From positions 21,624 to 75,246 of the forward strand of contig DKPO01000011.1 of assembly GCA_002471225.1 (NCBI GenBank): a stretch of DNA of 53,623 nucleotides. Direction: 5' to 3'. The notes beneath the pieces are model-generated. The model was not told where the DNA came from, ran no database searches, and worked only from the letters and a program-made list of their open reading frames with translations. Shown here in pieces: positions 1 through 8,644 of this stretch. This stretch comes from Porphyromonadaceae bacterium UBA7332. GTDB taxonomy: Bacteria > Bacteroidota > Bacteroidia > Bacteroidales > UBA7332. Each line of letters begins with the position of its first letter. Within the stretch, counting starts at the first letter, position 1. The translations under genes and the position numbers were made by a program.

Positions 1-78
1 CTCATGAGTACATGAAGACAAAAGTAAAGAGGTGAAAAGGCAGATTAAAGAAAATTGTTTCATTCTGTTTGAAATAAA

Positions 79-118
79 CAGGACCGTTATCTAAACTTTC
101 GTTTAAACAACAGTCCTG
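79..118 (-). terminator. Rho-independent terminator of the SusCD/LRR operon
   Basis: The arms 79-96 and 101-118 pair over 18 positions, with a few G-U pairs, around a 4-base loop that reads GAAA on the minus strand. The minus-strand sequence continues into TTTATTT. It lies 43 bases past the stop codon of the last gene of the minus-strand operon, which fits a strong operon-end terminator. Confidence 0.85.
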
Positions 119-161
119 CAATTATTAAGTAACTCAGAAATAGTAATCTATTTCCGGTCTT

Positions 162-1652
162 TTATTTTAGTAATTCTACTTTAAGATCAATTCCCAGATT
201 CGATCCGAAAATAACATCATATTGCTCTTGTGTAAAGAACAAGAAGTCATAGGTATATGTCAACCCATCATTCCCTTGATGAACAGAGTATAAATTAGGC
301 ATTCCCGAGCGATCTACGTCAGCTGCAGTAAGTCCTGTATTGATTAATGAAAGCATTCTCATCCGCGGCATATCCAATTTCGGGAATGACGAAAAGCGAA
401 TATCATTCAATTCAAGACAGTAAAGATTCGTAATAGATTCAATAGCTGCTTTGTCGATTGATTGGATCGGATTACCTGAAAAATCTAATTGAAGGAATTT
501 CGAAGAAATAACTTCATCCGGAATCGACGTAAACCCGCAATTATTTGCGTACAAACCTCTCATATAAGATTCCTGATTACCAAATTGAATTGGTTTGATC
601 GTTGAAGGAAGTTGAGTTAACCCCTTATTTCCGGAAATATTAAGTGTTGAAATACGGAATAAACGATCAAAAACATCCGGTAATGATGTTATCTGAAGAT
701 TACATAAGTTCAATGAACGCAGAAATTGACTCTGAGCGATCTCAGCCGGAATTTCCGTAATTGCTTCATTATAGATATGCACCAAATTCAAATTCTTTTG
801 AGTATGCAGGAAAGAAGGGTATTCAGTCAGTTTATTACCATCCAATAAAATTCCGTGCAAGTCCAACTTACTCATCGAAGCAGGGAATGAACTTAAATTC
901 GTATTACGAATAGTCAATCCGGTAATATAAGAATCACCCATATTTTCAGGAAGTTCTTCCAGTGCATTATTACAGATAATCAGATTTTCCAATGTCGGAA
1001 GATTCACAATCGAAGAAGGTAACTTCTTCAATGGCGCGAAGGTTTCATCCAATGTCAAACCGACCAAAGCTGAAATATTATCATACATATCAAATTCAAA
1101 TTCGATATTCTCCCAGTTTTTCAAAGGATTCGCATTTCTCCATGTCGGAGGCCAGTTAGCGCTATCAGGACCAAAAGCTTCTTTACAAATAGCAAATAAG
1201 GCATTACGTACATTATTCTGGATAATCGTCTCTTTAATTTTCACTTGCAAGGAAAATTCTGTTGTTGATCCCGCTTCTATAACAAATTCATTGTTTTCGT
1301 CCAATTCCACATCTAAAAGCATAGATGCATCCGCACCAAACGTTTTATATTCAATCACTTTATACGGACCTTGCTCTAAAATGAACAAGTCGGCCGATAA
1401 AGAATCCGGAGTCCCGCTCAAAGAAAGGCTTGGAGTAATAACACGTTCGCCATCTTTTACCAACACAAGTTTGATAGATTTCATTTCCTGAAGCTCAGAG
1501 ATACCCCAGGTTGTTATTTTCATAAACTGAAAACGAACCTGTCCCTGAGAAGCTCCCGGCATTATATCATCTGTATCATTCGAACAAGCTGTCAATCCTA
1601 AAATGATAGTGCTGACAAACAAGAAATATTTTAAGAATGAATGTTTGATCAT
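162..1652 (-). CDS. Leucine-rich-repeat surface lipoprotein (last gene of SusCD/LRR operon)
   Basis: Predicted 496-residue lipoprotein. The N-terminus has a hydrophobic stretch ending in the lipobox LGLTAC (Cys23). Residues about 35-145 form a beta-rich domain that resembles the N-terminal domain of the LRR protein at 3292-5835; it may be the DUF4458-type domain, a name recalled and not checked. Irregular leucine-rich repeats with LxxLxLxxN-like spacing run from about residue 185 to 460. The ATG at 1652 is chosen because the longer frame opens with TTG at 1700, inside an intercistronic hairpin, and the lipoprotein signal begins exactly at this ATG. By analogy with SusCD-linked lipoproteins it is probably anchored in the outer membrane and binds a ligand; the ligand is unknown. 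Confidence 0.85.
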   Translation of the reverse strand: MIKHSFLKYFLFVSTIILGLTACSNDTDDIMPGASQGQVRFQFMKITTWGISELQEMKSIKLVLVKDGERVITPSLSLSGTPDSLSADLFILEQGPYKVIEYKTFGADASMLLDVELDENNEFVIEAGSTTEFSLQVKIKETIIQNNVRNALFAICKEAFGPDSANWPPTWRNANPLKNWENIEFEFDMYDNISALVGLTLDETFAPLKKLPSSIVNLPTLENLIICNNALEELPENMGDSYITGLTIRNTNLSSFPASMSKLDLHGILLDGNKLTEYPSFLHTQKNLNLVHIYNEAITEIPAEIAQSQFLRSLNLCNLQITSLPDVFDRLFRISTLNISGNKGLTQLPSTIKPIQFGNQESYMRGLYANNCGFTSIPDEVISSKFLQLDFSGNPIQSIDKAAIESITNLYCLELNDIRFSSFPKLDMPRMRMLSLINTGLTAADVDRSGMPNLYSVHQGNDGLTYTYDFLFFTQEQYDVIFGSNLGIDLKVELLK

Positions 1653-1670
1653 TGTTTTATTTCTTAATGC

Positions 1671-1705
1671 AGAGGTTATCTGATTTTGGTTATCAGACAA
1701 CCTCT
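1671..1705 (-). other. Intercistronic hairpin without U-tract
   Basis: The arms AGAGGTT/AACCTCT and TCTGAT/ATCAGA are separated by one mismatch and enclose a 7-base loop. It sits between the stop of the BACON-LRR gene (1723) and the ATG at 1652. No T-run follows on the minus strand, so it is more likely an mRNA processing, stability or attenuation element than a full terminator. Confidence 0.65.
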
Positions 1706-1722
1706 TGTGTTATAAATTTCAA

Positions 1723-3240
1723 TTAGTTCTCTTTCGGACAATCAGGTATACGGTTTGGAACATTCGTAAATCCAGGTTTCTTCCCTGAACTATCTTTTCC
1801 TGTTTCCTGATTAAATACTAAGATATCCGGGATCCAACAACCCAAATAGGGATGTTTCAAAATCCATTGTGGCAATGCTCCTGTAAAGAAATTCAGATTT
1901 AAGCCTAAATAGCGCAAATTTGGCATTGAACCTTCAGGTAATTCAGGAATTGTACCATCCAGATAATTGTACGAAAGTGATAAATACTCCAATTTATCTA
2001 ATTGGAAAATCTCTACCGGAAGTTTACCTTTTAACCCGATATCATCACGCATATTTGTAGATAAATCAGAAACTGCTGAGCCTTTTCTATTTCCTGACAT
2101 TCCAAAGTAACGCAAGTTTGGTAGTTCACGAATAATATCTAACGGAATGTGATCAAACGTATTTGAGCTGATATCCAAACCGACTAATGACTTCATCGTT
2201 TTCATCTTTTCCGGCAACGAAGAAAGACCGTATCCAACAATCTTCAGATATTCCAGTTCTTTCAATTCTGTAATATCATCATTCAATGCAATCGATTTGA
2301 TATATCCGTTACCATTACCCAATAAATTCAAACTCTTAAGCTTAGTCAAATATTTTACAAAGAATGGTAACGACTCATTTGTATCAAAAATAGACATCGC
2401 TAATTCAGTGACACGGAACTCCGTTTCTCCTTCTTTACCGTTCTCAACCGGGAACTCAGCTACTTTGATTCCTGTCCAGTTTGAAAGAGGCAGACCTGAT
2501 AATGAAGGATCAGTAGTTTTCAACATACGCGCCATCATAACTACAGCTAATGAATCTCCGGCACGAGATGGAGTAATTTTAGGTGAAGATTCCTGTTTGA
2601 TCTGAAATTCAGTCTGTGCTGCATCCTGATCTTTATCCAAACTTGGTTTTAGTTTGATATTAGCCAAACGATCACCAACCTCCGTATTGATAAGATAACT
2701 GATTTTCAATTTACGTGGACGAGGAATTGAAGACGAGGAAGAATTATCTTTCTCTACTTTAACCCAATTGATATCTGCTGGTACTTCAACATCAAAATCG
2801 ATATTTGAAATCACTTTAACTTCGATGAAAGCTTTATCAATTTCTTTGTAATAAGGAATCTCATAAACTTCCTCTTCTGTTTTAATTACTTTCTCAAATC
2901 CAAACTGATTCACTGAAATTTGTGTAGATTTTGATCCGGAGTGAAAAGTTAACACGGCATTACGCTCATTGTACAGGTAACTTGTATCAACTAAAATCTG
3001 ACAATCTACTACACCAACACCATTTGCAGGCGTAACAAGACACCATTCTGCATCCGTTTCAACCGTCCATTCATTATCAGACGTTACTTTTAATGATTCG
3101 GCACCTCCTTCAGCTGCAAAATGAAATTCATTTGCTGATAGCTCGAAGCCCGTGAACACGACCTGCTTCTCTTCACACGCAGTGAATGTCAACAAACATG
3201 CTGCAGCTAATGATTTAATGTATTTATATGATAATCTCAT
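1723..3240 (-). CDS. BACON-domain plus leucine-rich-repeat lipoprotein
   Basis: Predicted 505-residue lipoprotein with lipobox TFTAC (Cys22). Residues about 30-115 match the BACON pattern: an SDNEWTV-type strand, a Trp-Cys turn, and a strand ending VNQFG. A second BACON-like or Ig-like module covers about 120-225. A linker with a conserved Asn-Trp-x-Gly (about 260) precedes plant-like LRRs to about residue 485, with motifs such as LSLSYNYLDGTIPELP. BACON domains are known from Bacteroidota surface proteins and are thought to bind glycan or mucin or to act as spacers. Joining BACON to LRRs suggests a two-part adhesion or ligand-binding protein. It is the sixth gene of the seven-gene operon. 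The ligand is unknown. Confidence 0.85.
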   Translation of the reverse strand: MRLSYKYIKSLAAACLLTFTACEEKQVVFTGFELSANEFHFAAEGGAESLKVTSDNEWTVETDAEWCLVTPANGVGVVDCQILVDTSYLYNERNAVLTFHSGSKSTQISVNQFGFEKVIKTEEEVYEIPYYKEIDKAFIEVKVISNIDFDVEVPADINWVKVEKDNSSSSSIPRPRKLKISYLINTEVGDRLANIKLKPSLDKDQDAAQTEFQIKQESSPKITPSRAGDSLAVVMMARMLKTTDPSLSGLPLSNWTGIKVAEFPVENGKEGETEFRVTELAMSIFDTNESLPFFVKYLTKLKSLNLLGNGNGYIKSIALNDDITELKELEYLKIVGYGLSSLPEKMKTMKSLVGLDISSNTFDHIPLDIIRELPNLRYFGMSGNRKGSAVSDLSTNMRDDIGLKGKLPVEIFQLDKLEYLSLSYNYLDGTIPELPEGSMPNLRYLGLNLNFFTGALPQWILKHPYLGCWIPDILVFNQETGKDSSGKKPGFTNVPNRIPDCPKEN

Positions 3241-3256
3241 TTCTAGTTATTTTAGG

Positions 3257-3282
3257 ACATTGCCCCCGTAAAGGGGCAATGT
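3257..3282 (-). other. Intercistronic GC-rich hairpin without U-tract
   Basis: The perfect 10-base arms ACATTGCCCC and GGGGCAATGT enclose a 6-base loop. The minus-strand flank downstream is CCTAAAATAA, with no U-tract. It fills the gap between the 847-residue LRR gene and the BACON-LRR gene. It is one of the most GC-rich short segments in this AT-rich region, so it is probably functional in the RNA. Confidence 0.7.
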
Positions 3283-3291
3283 AATATATTT

Positions 3292-5835
3292 TTACTTTAA
3301 TCCATCAATACCTTCAATATTCTGCTCTCTGTCACAGATAAGCTTAAACGTACCTGACATGATACGGAAAGCGATATCTGCCGGAACGGAAATATAGATG
3401 TTCGGATTGTCGTGAATATCCAGATAATTCAATAACATCGGGAAATTACGTACGTTATGAATATTATTTCCATGAATATCTAATACACGAAGTCCCGGAT
3501 GTTTGAATAAATTTTCCGGCCAGTCAGTCAATGTACGTCTGCCTGTTTTCGGATCATATTGATTCGAAATACGTAACTGCCCTAATGACGTTACATTCAG
3601 AATATGTTCCGGGAAACGCGAGAAATGATTATAACTGATATCGATACCATTCAAATAAGGGAATACTTCCGTATTGAATTCAAGAGGCATACTTTTCAGA
3701 TTATTACCCATACATTCTAATGCTTCCAGATATTTCAGATTCTTCAATGCATCCGGTTTAATCGTATCAATACGATTATTAGATACCTGCAAGAAATTAA
3801 ATCTGGATTCTGTCTCCGAGAACTCAATCGGTAACTCCGTAAAATTATTATTATTCAAATTCAAAACTTCTGCTTTCACACCCTCGAAACTCGGAGCAAA
3901 TGACGAAATCTGATTTCCTGAAAAATCAAGTTCTGAAATTGTATAAACAGACTTCGCCGAGAATATATTCGGGAAATGAGTCAATTTATTATTTGAAACA
4001 GTCATTTTTTCAAGATCATCCGGCATAAACCATTTATCCGGAATTGATTCGATCAGATTGTTATCCAGGAAACATTGAACCAACGCTACCTTCTGACCCA
4101 ACATCGGTAACTGCTTAATTCTGTTCGTACCTACATCCAATAATCCTAAATGTTCCAGATTAGATAAGTTTGATGGTAGTTCTGTTAGCTTCAACTCATT
4201 CATATAAAGAATCTGAAGCTTATCTTTTGACGGACCATCACACAATGCTCGCAAAGATGCCTGTAAACGGTTTTGATCAACATTCAGGTTTGCTGAGAAG
4301 TTTAACAAAATCAGGTTTGGCAATTGAGTGATTGCCGCTGGGATCTCAGTTACAGGAGAATTGAAGATTTCAACATCTGTCAAATTTGGTAAGGTAGCCA
4401 ACGATGCAGGAAGTTCTGAGATCATACCATTAGCAATACTCAATTGAGTCAGTGCTTTACAATTGGCAATTGCTTCAGAAATCCCCGAAATACGGTTTGA
4501 AACGTTTCCGTATTTAACTGCATCTGTTGCATAAACGAATGGGGTTTTAGTACCATAGTTCAAAGTGGATTGTGCTTTAGGGTGTCTGATACGAAGTTGC
4601 TCTTTAGCAATACTCATACGCTCAGCACTTAAGTCAACACCATTAATTAATAAGAACCATTTGTCAATACCTGCTGTTCCCACTTCAGGGTCTATAAAAT
4701 CAACATCGTTGTGGTTACCTAAATAAAGGATCTGAAGTTCTGTCAAATCACCAATCGCATCCGGAACAACTCCTTTTGGATTAAATGCTCCCAGATTCAG
4801 GTTGGTTACACGGCCTTTAGAAGCGATACCAACACCCGGTTGGTTCCCCCATAAGTCTAATGGTCTGTGTGATCCATCGCTGTAAGTAAATACCCAGTTG
4901 GCTCCAGTATTCGTTCCCATTCCCTGCCAGTACCAGTTTTCACCATCCATTGCTTTCCAGATGTTATATAAAGCGATATAATCTTTGAATGCCGGTGTTA
5001 AAGGCATATCCATACTGATTGTATCACGTGACATTTTCTGATCGGCAATTTTGATTGTTTGTGATTTGTCAACTACCATAATCAGTTTATCTTTCTGATC
5101 ATACAGTCTCATTTGTGTAGTTTGATAATCACCTGCTCTTAACGCCAACGTATCTGTGTGAAATAAGTAATCTTTCGGACCTCTGTAAGCCTTAAACTCG
5201 TACTGACGCGGAGTTCCGGATGTTCCACGTTTAAGATCTAACTGAACCTTAGCGATTTGCCCATATTGAAAATCATCCGGATTAAAAGATGCTTTCATTT
5301 CAGGCTGAATATTCGTAAAGTCCTTACCGATATAGAACGATAGATTTCCTTTCAACTGCGCTTCTATAGCTAAATACTGAATATACAATTGAGAATCTTC
5401 GATACGGAATTGTGTCAACTCATCCGGTTCGCCAACTTGAAGAATCGGTGCTTTGTTATCCTCTGAAGTCCCTTCTGTATATGTTCCATAGATTTTATAG
5501 CCTGTTAAGGTATAATCTCCGGCCAAAAGTTCGATCGTCTCAGTTGTTAAGCCAAATTCAGCGGCATCTTCATCCACTGAAAGAAGATTCAGCGTTTGAG
5601 AAACCTGACGATTGTTATATAATAAATCGATCTGGATTTTTTTCGCGTCTTTCAAATTTTCTAACTCACCACCTTGAATGATTCCACGGGTCAGCTCTTT
5701 TTTACTCAGTTTTAATTGAAAGAACCCGAAACTTCTTCCGCTATTATCCAACTCATTATTGTCCTGACATCCTGTAAGTAAGAAGGATATCATAAGACTC
5801 ATGATAAAGCTTAAATGAATAAATTTTTGTTTCAT
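3292..5835 (-). CDS. Large leucine-rich-repeat lipoprotein with duplicated N-terminal domain
   Basis: Predicted 847-residue lipoprotein (SFLLTGC lipobox, Cys23). Residues about 35-155 form a beta-rich domain with the pattern ...KIQIDLLYNN...LLAGDYTLTGYKIYGT. A second, diverged copy follows at about 165-275 (LALRAGDYQTTQMRLYD). A Trp-rich cap (DGENWYWQGMG, about residue 298) comes next, and then about 20 LRRs up to residue 830, many with LPxxLxxLxxLxxLxLxxN spacing. This domain pair is shared in single copy with the LRR protein at 162-1652, so the two are paralogues. A surface-exposed binding role is inferred from the lipoprotein signal and SusCD linkage. No enzymatic motif is visible. Confidence 0.85.
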   Translation of the reverse strand: MKQKFIHLSFIMSLMISFLLTGCQDNNELDNSGRSFGFFQLKLSKKELTRGIIQGGELENLKDAKKIQIDLLYNNRQVSQTLNLLSVDEDAAEFGLTTETIELLAGDYTLTGYKIYGTYTEGTSEDNKAPILQVGEPDELTQFRIEDSQLYIQYLAIEAQLKGNLSFYIGKDFTNIQPEMKASFNPDDFQYGQIAKVQLDLKRGTSGTPRQYEFKAYRGPKDYLFHTDTLALRAGDYQTTQMRLYDQKDKLIMVVDKSQTIKIADQKMSRDTISMDMPLTPAFKDYIALYNIWKAMDGENWYWQGMGTNTGANWVFTYSDGSHRPLDLWGNQPGVGIASKGRVTNLNLGAFNPKGVVPDAIGDLTELQILYLGNHNDVDFIDPEVGTAGIDKWFLLINGVDLSAERMSIAKEQLRIRHPKAQSTLNYGTKTPFVYATDAVKYGNVSNRISGISEAIANCKALTQLSIANGMISELPASLATLPNLTDVEIFNSPVTEIPAAITQLPNLILLNFSANLNVDQNRLQASLRALCDGPSKDKLQILYMNELKLTELPSNLSNLEHLGLLDVGTNRIKQLPMLGQKVALVQCFLDNNLIESIPDKWFMPDDLEKMTVSNNKLTHFPNIFSAKSVYTISELDFSGNQISSFAPSFEGVKAEVLNLNNNNFTELPIEFSETESRFNFLQVSNNRIDTIKPDALKNLKYLEALECMGNNLKSMPLEFNTEVFPYLNGIDISYNHFSRFPEHILNVTSLGQLRISNQYDPKTGRRTLTDWPENLFKHPGLRVLDIHGNNIHNVRNFPMLLNYLDIHDNPNIYISVPADIAFRIMSGTFKLICDREQNIEGIDGLK

Positions 5836-5851
5836 TGAATTCTATAGGTTT

Positions 5852-5874
5852 GTTCGCCGGAAAATCCGGCGAAC
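5852..5874 (-). other. Intercistronic hairpin without U-tract
   Basis: The perfect 10-base arms GTTCGCCGGA and TCCGGCGAAC close on a 3-base AAA loop (TTT in the minus-strand RNA). No T-run follows on either strand. It lies in the gap between the BACON gene stop (5897) and the LRR gene ATG (5835), and is the tightest of the operon's internal hairpins. Confidence 0.7.
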
Positions 5875-5896
5875 TTACTTGTATTTAATTTAAAAA

Positions 5897-7651
5897 TCAC
5901 TCTGCGGCTTGTTCCACAAGGAATGTGTATATTATTTCATCAGGCACATCATCTGAAATAAATTGAGAAACCTGAACTTCCTGAAAGCGTGTAGCTCCGG
6001 TTGTATTCTCTTTCACCGATACTTTCAGTTGCATATTGCCAAAGTCATCTCTAATAAAATCAATGCTTAGCCATTCATGCTCTGTAATATTTGTACTAAC
6101 AGATTCTGGTGTAGAATATATATCGAAGTATTGTACATCGGAAGCTTTGCCAAAAGCAACATAATTGTCCTGGATGCTACATTCGAAATCATTTTGCTTA
6201 GCTGCTTTCTGAGAAAAATAAGTTTTTGACTCATCAAATTGAGGTTTCAGATCTCCTTCTTCATTCAGGAACAAGTCATCAAACATTACATCTTTATCTG
6301 TAATAATAACATATCCTTCACGACGACCTCCGAAGTTATCCTGAACCCAAAGAACAAAGTTATGTTTGTTCAAAGGTGTTTTCATTCCTCCCTGAGCTTT
6401 TTCATCATAATCAATACCCGCCCAGTAAGCCTGTTGTTTCAACGGAAAACCATTCTGAGCTTCAATAAGGAAGAACTTGAATGGAGCATCATGCATACCT
6501 GTATAATCTGAACCTGAAAGCATTGAGAAATTCATATCCATTACTGCATCAGGGACCGGTTGCCAGTTTGCATCCCATTTAGAAGCAGAAAACTCAAATT
6601 CACTCGGAATAGACAATAATGATTCATAATAATCAAGTCCTGTACCCGGGAATACAATTGTTACCTTTTGAGCTAAATTAAGACCACTATTAGTCACTAA
6701 AATCTCCGTTTCTAATCGATCGGTATCAATCAGGTCTTCATTAAAGAAAACTTTTACTGTTTTGTTTGTCAATAAAGAAGTGCTGTATTCTTTCCCATTA
6801 TCAGTAACCGGAATCGTTAACCATGCAGGTAAAGACTGTGTATCAATTGTCCATGATGTATTTGACTCAATGATCATCTCACCTACATATCGGTTTGCGG
6901 CAGCTGCAGAACGCTCAAGAACAATCTGGTTAGTTACCTGACCTGCTGTGTTATTTGTGATAATTGACGAGACAACCTTTAATTCTACTTCTAAATCTGA
7001 ATCAGTATTAGCACCATTACCCAAAATCAATTTTTCTGTCATAACTGAAGCGTTGAATTTAGCGGGATTAGCCTGAAGAAGTAGTTTAATTTCCGATTGA
7101 ATACCTTCAACAGGCAATTTATCATTTTCAGTTGTATAGGTAATCCATTCCGGAAGCGATTTAATCTCCCACTTTACATTAGAAAGTATGGTTAATTCAG
7201 AAACAAAAGCCCCTCTTCCATTAGCCAAAGCCGGGTTTACAACCAATTCAAGCTGATTTGATTCAGCAATCACATAAGGTCCTTTAGGCAATTGTGTAAT
7301 TCTTACAATACGTGGCTCTTCGTCCTGAATAACCAGCGTTAAATCAGAAATACGCTCTTTTACGCCATTATTTTCATTCCACTTCAACTTGATCTCCGCA
7401 TCACCCTTTGATCCTACTTTTGTCATCGGATCAATTTCAATCCATGACGTATTAGATAAAGATGCAGTCCAGTCTGAGGCAGCATAGAACTTAATAATTT
7501 GTTCTCCTTGAGAAGTAGCTTCAAGTGTAATCGGAGAAATCTCAACTACAGAAGGCTCTTTGATAACTTCCGTTTCAGAACAAGCAATAAATGCTGTAAA
7601 GAAAAGAATGAAGGCATACTTCAAATTAGTTTTACTAATAAACATTCTCAT
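5897..7651 (-). CDS. Multi-BACON-domain lipoprotein
   Basis: Predicted 584-residue lipoprotein with lipobox AFIAC (Cys24). BACON-like modules occur at about 35-120 (a SDWTASLSNTSWIEI strand, closing VRITQLPKG), 125-230 (SNVKWEIKSLPEWITY) and 235-340 (SNTSWTIDTQSLPAWLTI). A middle region without a recognisable fold follows (about 345-495), and a last BACON-like stretch ends VSQF...FLVEQAAE. Repeated Trp-Leu-x-Ile turns followed by a strand are the BACON signature. By family analogy it is a surface protein acting as a spacer or glycan/mucin binder. It follows the Calx-beta-like gene by 19 bases, so the two are probably cotranscribed. A second ATG two codons in is an alternative start. Confidence 0.85.
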   Translation of the reverse strand: MRMFISKTNLKYAFILFFTAFIACSETEVIKEPSVVEISPITLEATSQGEQIIKFYAASDWTASLSNTSWIEIDPMTKVGSKGDAEIKLKWNENNGVKERISDLTLVIQDEEPRIVRITQLPKGPYVIAESNQLELVVNPALANGRGAFVSELTILSNVKWEIKSLPEWITYTTENDKLPVEGIQSEIKLLLQANPAKFNASVMTEKLILGNGANTDSDLEVELKVVSSIITNNTAGQVTNQIVLERSAAAANRYVGEMIIESNTSWTIDTQSLPAWLTIPVTDNGKEYSTSLLTNKTVKVFFNEDLIDTDRLETEILVTNSGLNLAQKVTIVFPGTGLDYYESLLSIPSEFEFSASKWDANWQPVPDAVMDMNFSMLSGSDYTGMHDAPFKFFLIEAQNGFPLKQQAYWAGIDYDEKAQGGMKTPLNKHNFVLWVQDNFGGRREGYVIITDKDVMFDDLFLNEEGDLKPQFDESKTYFSQKAAKQNDFECSIQDNYVAFGKASDVQYFDIYSTPESVSTNITEHEWLSIDFIRDDFGNMQLKVSVKENTTGATRFQEVQVSQFISDDVPDEIIYTFLVEQAAE

Positions 7652-7670
7652 ATAGCGAATTTATTTTGCT

Positions 7671-8582
7671 TTACTTTCTGAAAGCATTAATCAAATAATC
7701 AGGTTGTAAACTCATTGGAGAACCCGTACTATTATTCTCTGAATCAGCCTCTGCCGGTGTAATCCATTTTATGATGTATGGATGAACTCCGAAAGAACCT
7801 ACACTTGGCACAAATAATTCCATATATAAAAATATTGAACGTGCTTCAGTTATATAATAAGAAGGAGAGATATCAACAGTACGCGCATGAATAGCTCCAT
7901 ACATCGGGTCTACAAGAACGGTCTGTTCTTTTACGATAACCTCATCTTCAAATGGATTCGTTTTATTTGATTTTAATCTTAAACGAAGATCATACTTATC
8001 ACTAAATGCTCCTTTTAATAGTAATGTACTATCATTCATTACTTCTGTTTTGCACAAGAAGTTGATCGTTTTATCCGAAAAAGGGAAGGCTGCGAAGAAA
8101 CGGATGTTACCTTCAAACTTAGCAATATCATAATCCGGACATTTGATAAGCATCAAACGAGTTTCCTGACCATAAATATCCCAGATTTCATCTTTAGGAG
8201 CCAATAATTTCAAGGTTACCTGCAATTTCTCTCCATAAATGATATTATCATAAAGACCAGCTATGCGAACATTTCCTGTTTTCTCTCCTGCTTTAATCGT
8301 TACATTATGAGTCAATAACTGATAATGTACACCTTCTATCGCATTTGATTTCTTGATTAAGATCTCTACACCGTATGTTTTATCTACATTCTGCGTTTTC
8401 GTAATAGATACAGGCAAGTCGTAGATAAACTCCGGATCCGGAGTAACCGGTATATATACAACCGAATCAGTAAACATTGCATAGTTATTTCCTTCGAACA
8501 TTGTAGCTTCGTTACTACAAGCAGACAATGAAAGAATAAAAAGCAAGATTAAAGAAATCGGATTTATAAATTTTTTTTTCAT
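7671..8582 (-). CDS. SusCD-linked lipoprotein with Calx-beta-like fold
   Basis: Predicted 303-residue lipoprotein (LSLSAC lipobox, Cys22). The N-terminal half carries the EGVHYQLL...VTIKAGEKTGNVRI pattern typical of Calx-beta-like domains and of DUF4843-type proteins, which often sit directly after susD in Bacteroidota. The C-terminal half is unassigned. It lies 62 bases after susD and 19 bases before the BACON gene. A role as an accessory surface-binding lipoprotein (SusE-like position) is inferred from order and signal peptide. The exact DUF assignment is uncertain. Confidence 0.8.
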   Translation of the reverse strand: MKKKFINPISLILLFILSLSACSNEATMFEGNNYAMFTDSVVYIPVTPDPEFIYDLPVSITKTQNVDKTYGVEILIKKSNAIEGVHYQLLTHNVTIKAGEKTGNVRIAGLYDNIIYGEKLQVTLKLLAPKDEIWDIYGQETRLMLIKCPDYDIAKFEGNIRFFAAFPFSDKTINFLCKTEVMNDSTLLLKGAFSDKYDLRLRLKSNKTNPFEDEVIVKEQTVLVDPMYGAIHARTVDISPSYYITEARSIFLYMELFVPSVGSFGVHPYIIKWITPAEADSENNSTGSPMSLQPDYLINAFRK

Positions 8583-8603
8583 CGATAAATTCTTTTAAAG
8601 TGA

Positions 8604-8634
8604 GTTGAATAAACTCTTTACAAGTAAATTCAAC
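8604..8634 (-). other. Weak intercistronic inverted repeat
   Basis: GTTGAAT and ATTCAAC form 7-base arms 17 bases apart, with partial pairing of the flanks (AAAG/CTTT). It lies between susD and the next lipoprotein gene. It is weaker than the other internal hairpins of this operon and may be chance in AT-rich DNA. Confidence 0.4.
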
Positions 8635-8644
8635 CCTTTGAACT

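Noticed and set aside
1653..1700. Longer start (TTG at 1700) for the LRR lipoprotein
   Set aside because: It lies in an intercistronic hairpin, and the lipoprotein signal begins at the ATG at 1652.
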